From Terebella lapidaria (taxonomy: Eukaryota; Annelida; Polychaeta; Terebellida; Terebellidae): a DNA stretch of 64,000 nucleotides. The notes beneath the pieces are model-generated. The model saw nothing but the letters and a program-made list of their open reading frames with translations. It was not told the DNA's origin and did no database searches. A program made the translations under genes and the position numbers. The stretch lies in contig OX424556.1 in NCBI GenBank assembly GCA_949152475.1, forward strand, positions 61,338,451-61,402,450, given 5' to 3'. Shown piece by piece: positions 56,651 through 64,000 of this stretch. Position 1 is the stretch's first letter. Each line of letters starts with the position of its first letter.

Positions 56651-59161
56651 GGTTACCGGACCTATGGTCCGATAACCTATTGGCATGGCGTTGCGTCCGT
56701 CGTCCGTCGTCCGTCCGTCCGTCCGTCCGTCCGTCCGTCCGTCGTCCGTTCACATTTTTATCTTTAAAGTATATGATCGAATCTTTCTGAAATTTTGCAC
56801 AAAAATACCTAAAAATATTTCAAGGAAAGGTTTTTTTTTGTTTTTCGATTTTCGCATTTTTTTCAAAATGGCGGCCGTTTTCGACGAAAAATGCCTGATT
56901 TTGGACTTTGGCGGCCATTTTCTCAAAAACTGTTCAGTAACTTTTTTTCTTTTTGATACACAACACTCCTCATATGTACTCCTGTGATGTGTATAAGTTT
57001 CGTTGCGCTTGAATCGCTCGAAGTGGGCCATTTTGGGCCAAACTTGGCCCAAATGGGACTTTCCCATGTTAAATTTTCCTATGCTTTATAATGGGACACA
57101 TTATGCCTTATATCTCACTTAATATTGAGATTAGAGACTAGGAATCAATTGTGGACATATAGGAAATGATATATGCTGAATATTCTCGTGACCTTGAGTT
57201 TGACCTCTAACCTCAGTTTCAAGGTCAAAGAACAAAATGGCTAATATCTCGCTTATTATCGACTTTACAGCTTAGAAATCAATTGTGGACATATAAGAAA
57301 TGATATATACCGAATATTCTGATGACCTTGAATTTGACCTTTGACCTCATTTTCAAGGTCACAGGACAAAATGGCTAATATCTCACTTCTTATCGACTTT
57401 ACAGCTTAGGAATCAATTATGAACATATAGGAAATGATATATGCATATTATTGTCATGACCTTGAATTTGACCTTCGACCTCATTTTCAAGGTCACGGGA
57501 CAAAATGGCTAATATCTCGCTTATTATTGATTTTACAGCTTAGTGATCAATTGTGGACATGTAGGAAATGATATATGCTGAATATTCACGTGACCTGGAA
57601 TTTGACCTTTGACCTCATTTTCAAGGTCACGGGACAAAATGGCTAATATCTCGCTTATTATCGACTTTACAGCTTAGGAATCAAATATGGACATACAGGA
57701 AAGGATATACGCTGAATATTCTGATGACCTCAAATTTGACCTTTGACCTTATTTTCAAGGTCATAGCACAAAATTGCTAATATCTCGCTTATTATCGACT
57801 TTACGGCTTAGGAATCAATTGTGAACATATAGGAAATGATATATGCTGAATATTCTCGTGACCTTGAATTTGACCTTTGACCTCATTTCCAAGGTCACAG
57901 GACAAAATTGCTAATATCTCGCTTATTATCGACTTTACGGCTTAGGAATCAATTGTGAACATATAGGAAATGATATATGCTGAATATTCTCGTGACCTTG
58001 AATTTGACCTTTGACCTCATTTTCAAGGTCACAGGACAAAATGGCCAATATCTTGCTTATTAGCGACTTTGCAGCTTAGGAATCAATTGTGAACATATAG
58101 GAAATGATATATGCTGAATATTCTAGTGACCTTGAATTTGACCCTTGACCTAAATTTCAAGGTTAGTCATTTTATTTTCAAGGTCAGAATACAAAATGGC
58201 TTATATCTCGCTTATTATCAAATTTACAGCTTAGGGGTCCATAGTGAACATATAGGAAATGATGTATGCTGAATATTTTGGTGATGTAGAATTTGACCTT
58301 TGATCTCATTTTCAAGGTCAGAGAACAAAATGGCTAATATGTCGCTTATTATCATCTTTACATCTGCCCCTGATGACGCCAGTGTGTCTTTGGATAAACT
58401 ATTTGGTCGGGCTTTGTTTCTATTGCAAAATGTATTTTACCTTTCTTATTGGCATCATCAAAATTTGATTGTATTGGTGGTAATAGATTGATACTTACAT
58501 TTGTACCACTGAGTCGGTGTCACTGCTGGCGGACGTTAAATCTGTCCCCGAGGATACCATCAACTCAGTAGCCTTCGGGCTTGTGATTGGGTACTTTTGT
58601 ACTTGTCATGTATCTATTCCATGGGGTTAGATTCGGATTTCTAAATTATTTTCATAGGTTGTTGGGCAGTTGTATACTAATTCCATCTGGTGTACAGTAG
58701 AAACAACTACATTTAACACATTGTCTGCCCCTGAAGACGCCAGTGTGTCTTTGGATAAACTATTTGGTCGGGCTTTGTTTGTTTCTATTGCAAAATGTAG
58801 TATTTTACGTTTCTTATTGGCATCATCAAAATCTGATTGTATTGGTGGTAATAGATTGATACTTACATTTACAGCATAGGAATCAATTGCGAATATAGAG
58901 GAATGATATATACTGAATATTTTCATAACCTTGAACTTGAACTTTGACCTCATTTTCAAGGTCACATCACAGAATGGCTAATGTCTCACTTATTATCGAC
59001 TTTACAGCTTAGGAATTTATTGTGGACATACTAGAAGTGATATATTTGTTGAAAATTTCATGACCTTGAATTTATCAGTGACTTTATTTCCAAGGTCACT
59101 GGACAAAAGGCTAATATCTAAAATGTATATTGTCCGGTAACCTTTCTAGCCCTTGGGCTAA
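56651..59161 (-). mobile_element. E8: 134-bp-monomer element with hammerhead repeat
   Basis: Right-end hairpin, (CCGT)n at 56715-56745, a core with a 105-codon open frame (57067-56750) and about ten monomers. The retrozyme-like insert lies at 58363-58868, then the left end …CCCTTGGGCTAA. Its last 1.1 kb nearly matches E6. Confidence 0.8.
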
Positions 59162-59839
59162 TTTTTTTAAATCTTTTACTTCTTGCTGAAGATTTGGAAA
59201 CTATTGAAATATAACCTCAACATATATGTATAACTCAATGAACTAAACTGTATTAACTGTACATATTTTGCATATTACTGAATATATGTGCTCTTTCCAG
59301 TTCTGATTGCGTTATACCTGACATTGCACATTCTTTCACATATACAATCCTTACCATTCGAAGTTAAGCCTGAGGTGAAGTGTTTGGGGTTCACTTCTTA
59401 ATACGTCCCCGAATGGTTTTGATTGCTATATGTCTATGTGTGTGTAGGTGTCTTTATGTTTCATTTAAGAAAACTTGTATTTCCCCTATTGAACTTCGTT
59501 AATTTCGATATTAATATGAGAGAAAGCCGCGAGCCTGTGTATCTGTGAAAGATGCACACACATAATTCCTTTAGCAGGTGGCACGCATCCACGCGACCGC
59601 GACAAATCGCAGATCGCTTTATGGCCCCATGGCGACAAAGTTAACGAGTTTAAATGCCCTCAAAAGCATGCCTCAGGAGCATGAGCAGACAGTTTGGTGA
59701 TCACTGATCAAGGTTATAAAAGACAGTTAACCGGTGTTTGACGGTTAACCGGTTAATCGTTTGGAGATTTAACAGCCGGTTATTCGCGGTTATTAAAAAA
59801 ATGCTAGCCGTCGGCGGTTAACCCATTAATCGTGCAGGC
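59162..59839. other. No recognisable gene
   Basis: AT-rich. A cluster of GGTTAACCGGTTAA motifs at 59725-59830 may be the edge of another repeat. Confidence 0.35.
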
Positions 59840-60916
59840 CCTAGAAATTGGCACTTTCAAATGGGAAGTCATATATGGCGACTTGTGTGGTGACCTTGAA
59901 TTTGACCTTGGATGACCTTGAAAGGTCAAAACAGCCATTTTTTGGTCGAAAAATGTCCAAATTAGCACCTTGTCTGTCTTTTCTCGAAAACTGTCTGATC
60001 AGATTTGAGATTTTTGTTTCAAAAGATTCTAGTTATGTACCTTGATGTGTATAAGTTTGGTTGCCCTTGAATCGCCGGTCTGCGTATGGCTGCCATTTTG
60101 AATTTTCGACGGGTCAACGAAAAAAACATTTTTCGGCCCAAATCGCATTACTATCCATTTAGGGCCATTTCTAGACAAAAATTTTTTTTCACCCTATGAA
60201 AAAAATTTTGGACAGAAAATTTTCGGCACTTTTTTTCCTTCATAATGGGAGCTGCGCGGATTGTACTCATAGAACGCTTGAAGATAGAGCTTAGAAATTG
60301 GCACTTTCAAATGGGAAGTCATATATGGCGACTTGTGTGGTGACCTTGAATTTGACATTTGATGACCTTGAAAGGTCAAAACAGCCATTTTGGGGTAGAA
60401 AAAAATGCACAGATTTGCCTCTACAGATGAAATGCTTGTAGATAGAGCTTTAAAAGTTTGCATTATGAGCATATATGAAGTCATATATGGAACAACTGAT
60501 GATGACCTTGACCTCAGATGATTTTGAGTGCTAAATGTCTGATGTGAAATATGTAAATTAGCCAAGGCTAAAACACTTGCACATACAGGTTAGGATTGTG
60601 TATAAGCTAACAAGAAGTCATGTATTTATAGCACATCTCTTGGAGACCTTGAATTTGACCTTATATATGACCTTGAAATCCAAATCTCACAACCTTGCCT
60701 GACCTGACATGTGTAAATTGGCCTCTACAGACAAAATACTTGTTGATAGAGCTTATATGTTTGTATTACGAACATATATGAAGTCATATGCAGCATACCT
60801 AATGGTGATATTGCAGTTCACAAAGATGACCTTGATTAGTAAATCTCAAAGTCATATGTCACTTGCAATGCTTAAAGCCAATATTGTCCGGTAACCTATC
60901 TTAGCCCTTGGGCTAA
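59840..60916 (-). mobile_element. E9: diverged E-type element
   Basis: A left end of E type (GTCCGGTAACC…CCCTTGGGCTAA, 60886-60916) but different internal sequence. A 110-bp segment AGAAATTGGCACTTTCAAAT… occurs twice about 450 bp apart. GACCTTGAATTTGACC motifs persist. Confidence 0.6.
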
Positions 60917-60921
60917 TTTTT

Positions 60922-61377
60922 TTCGTTGATTGAATCGTTTTTTCCAAAATGGCGGCCATTTTTGTCGAAAAATGGCCAATTTTGGAATTTGGTGGCCATT
61001 TTCTCGAAAACTGTGTGATCAGTTTTGAGATTTTTGTTTCAAAAGATTCCCCTGATATACCTTTGTGCTGTATATAAGTTTCGTTGCCCTTGAATCGTCG
61101 GTCTGCGTGTGGCAGCCATTTTGATTTTTTCGACGTGTCCCAGATAGGACTTTCCCATGTTAAATTAGTCTATTGCATTATAATGGGGACAAATTTCTCC
61201 TAATATCTCACTTAATATTGGGATTAGACATTCGGAATCAATTGTGCACATATAGGAAATCATATATGCCGAGTATTCTCGTGACCTTGAATTTGACCTT
61301 TGACCTCATTTTCAAGGTCACAGGACAAAATGGCTATAATGTCTCGCTTATTATCGACTTTACAGCTTAGGAATCCA
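60922..61377 (-). mobile_element. E10: fragment of core and one monomer
   Basis: Diverged core (CAAAATGGCGGCCATTTTTG), GGACTTTCCCATGTTAAATT and one 134-bp monomer, ending abruptly after CAGCTTAGGAATCC. No ends visible. Confidence 0.55.
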
Positions 61378-61686
61378 GGGAGAGGCCCAGAGCATTTGAA
61401 CAGTGGGTCAGTTGGCTCCTTGACATTCAAAGCAATGGGACATTCCAAGTTTCAATGGGACATAACACATTCGTTTGTTATTATTGACACGATCTCAAAT
61501 CCATTGATAACTATAAATATCAACATCAATCCGTATATGCTGTGTAAAATATATCTGGAATCTATTTATTATATTTTTTACTTGATTAGTTGATATGAAT
61601 TAACAATTTATAATTATTATTTACAATGCTCCATTACCTTGCTGAACATATCACGAATATTGCCATAAGGCAATTTAAGTTTTTTT

Positions 61687-62985
61687 AGGTTACCGGACCT
61701 ATGGTCCGATAATCTATTGGCATGGCGTTGCGTCCTTAGCCGTCGTCCGTCGTCGTCGTCGTCGTCGTCCGTCGTCGTCCACATTTTTATCTTTTTCGTT
61801 TATGGGCGAATTTTTCTGAAATTTTGTACAAAAATACTTAAAAATAATTCAAGAAGGAGGTATTTTTTATTTTTTTGATTTCCGCATTTTTTTTCAGAAT
61901 GGCGGCCGTTTTCGACGAAAAATGCATGATTTTGGACTTTGGCGGCCATTTTCTCAAAATTTGTTCAGTAACTTTTTTTCTTTTTGATACATAACACTCC
62001 TCATATGTACTCCTATGATGTCTATAAATTTCGTTGCGCTTGAATCACTCAAAGTGGGCCATTTTGGCCTAAACTCGGCCCAAATGGGACTTTCCCAGGT
62101 TAAATTCTCCTATGCTCTATAATGGGACACATTATGCCTAATATCTCACTTAATATTGAGATTAGAGACTAGGAATCAATTGTGGACATATAGGAAATGA
62201 TATATGCTGAATATTCTCGTGATCTGAATTTGACCTCTGACATCAGTTTCAAGGTCAGAGCACAAAATGGCTTACATCTCACTTATTATCGACTCTACAG
62301 CTTAGGAATCAATTGTGGAAACATAGGAAATGATATATGCTGAATATTCTGATGACCTTGAATTTGACCTTTGACCCCATTTTCAAGATCGTAGGACAAA
62401 ATGGCTAATATCTCGCTTGTTATCGAATTTACAGCTCAGGAATCAGTTATGAACATATAGGAAATGATATATGCAAATTATTGTCATGACCTTGAACTTG
62501 ACCTTTGACCTCATTTTCAAGGTCACAGGACAAAATGGTTAATATCTCACTTATTTTCGATTTTACAGCTTAGGGATCAATTGTGGACATATAGGAAATT
62601 ATATATGCTGAATATTCTCGTGACCTTGAATTTGACCTCTGACCTCATTTTCAAGGTCCAAGGACAAACTGGCTCATATCTTGCTCCTCTATTGACTGTA
62701 TGGCTTGGGAATCAATTGTGGACATATAGAAAATGATATACACTGAATATTTTGATGACCTTGAGTTTGACCTTTTCCTTCATTTTCGAGGCCACAGCAC
62801 AAAATTGCTAATATCTCTCTGATTATTGAATTTACAGCTTAGCAATCAACTGTGGACATGATATATGCTTAATGTTGTATATGCTGAATATTCTCTTGAC
62901 CTTGAATTTAACCAGTGACCTGGCTAACATCTAAAATATTAAACATTGTCCAGTAACCTATCTTTGGCACTTGGCCTAATTTTTT
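61687..62985 (-). mobile_element. E11: 134-bp-monomer element
   Basis: Right-end hairpin AGGTTACCGGACCTATGGTC, a (CGT)n-type microsatellite at 61740-61775, core, about seven monomers and a diverged left end ACTTGGCCTAA. Confidence 0.7.
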
Positions 62986-63711
62986 TAGCTGGCATCCTAT
63001 GTATTCTGCATGCTTCTCATGATATATGAGTCCAAAAAGACACTAAACTATGGCAGACCCGCTCGCCTACATGGAAACAGATCGTCATGCAAATTCTGAT
63101 TGATTGTGCAAATGTGTGAGTGGTGGCGCGCCCTAGCGGTTGAAAGAAACCTATTTACTATTTTTGCCCCACCTGGCGAACTTCGGCAAAACTAACTGTA
63201 ATTTGTATTTTCCGATCGAATTCGAAGCAAAAAAGTTTTAATGAAGAATACTATCTAGATCTACTAGTGAAACAATCGGGATGATGTCCCAATGTTGAAT
63301 TTCAATCCAAAATGGGATTAAATAAATTCGAACAAATTCGGGGCTTTCATCGTGTTTATGCACGTACTGGCGTACAGAATGAACATATTGAGCTGATTTT
63401 GGAGTTTGAAGGCATAGTAAGTAAATATGTTTATTTTGAAGCATTATTTAACTCGTACATCGAAAACACTCGTACATTTTTTTTTTGGCCAGACTGAAAT
63501 TCCATGTAGGGGATGAAATTTACCATTGGGTTAAATTGCCAACTTCTTCTTCAATTTTTAAAAAAGAATTCTGAAATTTTGTTAAAAATTGTGGCATGAT
63601 ACATAACTAAACCATACCAAACCAAAACCATACCAAACTTGATACGATGATCCAAAAGAAAACTATGGCCAAAAAGCGCGTTTCACTGATGGCTGCAGTT
63701 GAGTTTACCCC
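62986..63711. other. Repeat remnant next to E11
   Basis: Contains the coding fragment KFEQIRGFHRVYAR (63327-63368, +), then CATTGGGTTAAATTGCCAAC, which matches the right arm of the foldback at 39.1 kb. Apart from that, nothing recognised. Confidence 0.4.
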
Positions 63712-63925
63712 TGGAATCAATTGTGAACATACAGGAAATGATGTGTGCCGAATATTTCGATGACCCTGAACCTGACACTTGACCTCGTTTTCAAGGTCAG
63801 AGCACAAAATCTCTAATATCTTGGTTTTTATCGACTTTACATCTTAGGCATCCATTGTGGACATAAGGGAAATTATATATGCCAAATATTCTTATGAGTT
63901 AAATTTGACCTTTGACCTCAATAAT
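63712..63925 (-). mobile_element. E12: fragment of about 1.5 monomers
   Basis: GGAATCAATTGTGAACATAC…CTCGTTTTCAAGGTCAGAGC…GACTTTACATCTTAGGC. Diverged, with no element ends. Confidence 0.55.
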
Positions 63926-64000
63926 TGAAACCGATGCAAAAGTAAAGAATATCTTTGACAGTATTAGTCAGTTCCATTCTAGTTTCATATAATTGTATAT

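Overview
The window is animal nuclear DNA: AT-rich, with spliced genes, GT-AG introns, poly(A) signals, a tRNA-derived SINE and very dense non-autonomous transposons. The repeat types (pearl-like or Helentron-like elements with internal tandem monomers and ACGG-type microsatellites, hammerhead-like direct repeats, foldback elements) suggest a marine invertebrate, probably a lophotrochozoan such as a mollusc. That taxonomic reading is inference. No prokaryotic or viral gene is visible.

Layout: 1-9.35 kb is repeat-rich and has no recognisable gene: a CCACACAGGC-motif cluster, two copies of an element built from 147-bp monomers (F1, F2), and two satellite arrays (28-bp and 53-bp units) between them. 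At 9.35-11.46 kb I see only a small MITE. At 11,465-20,182 there is an exact tandem duplication of 4,359 bp. It contains the last two exons of an unrecognised + strand gene and, converging on it, the last three exons of RFC3 on the - strand. RFC3 (replication factor C subunit 3) can be assembled completely: eight exons from 39,898 down to 19,519, 359 codons before the stop. Its first intron is 15.9 kb and is filled with nested mobile elements. At 40.0-45.5 kb an intergenic stretch holds a tRNA-derived SINE, a 1.5-kb GC-rich foldback element and two MITEs. At 45,514-53,806 lies SETD1 (Set1/COMPASS H3K4 methyltransferase) on the + strand. All exons after the first are readable: RRM, Arg/His-rich and proline-rich region, N-SET, WDR5-binding Win motif, SET and post-SET. 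Its 3' UTR starts with a minisatellite derived from its own last codons. From 55.4 kb to the end, E-family repeats dominate again.

The most notable non-genic signals follow. (1) The E family is built from 134-bp monomers, nearly every one carrying four AGGTCA nuclear-receptor half-sites, including a perfect DR1 and two TCAAGGTCA sites. The unrelated F family also carries AGGTCA repeats. (2) A hammerhead-ribozyme-like direct-repeat element (364-bp unit, retrozyme-like) is inserted in one E monomer with a 6-bp target duplication and was then copied with its host element. (3) One breakpoint of the tandem duplication falls exactly on an RFC3 exon edge. (4) Three element families share one architecture: terminal hairpin, tandem monomers, core, microsatellite, terminal hairpin.

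The two recognised genes act in separate nuclear processes, clamp loading at replication and H3K4 methylation. They are divergent, about 5.6 kb apart, and nothing here shows a functional link.
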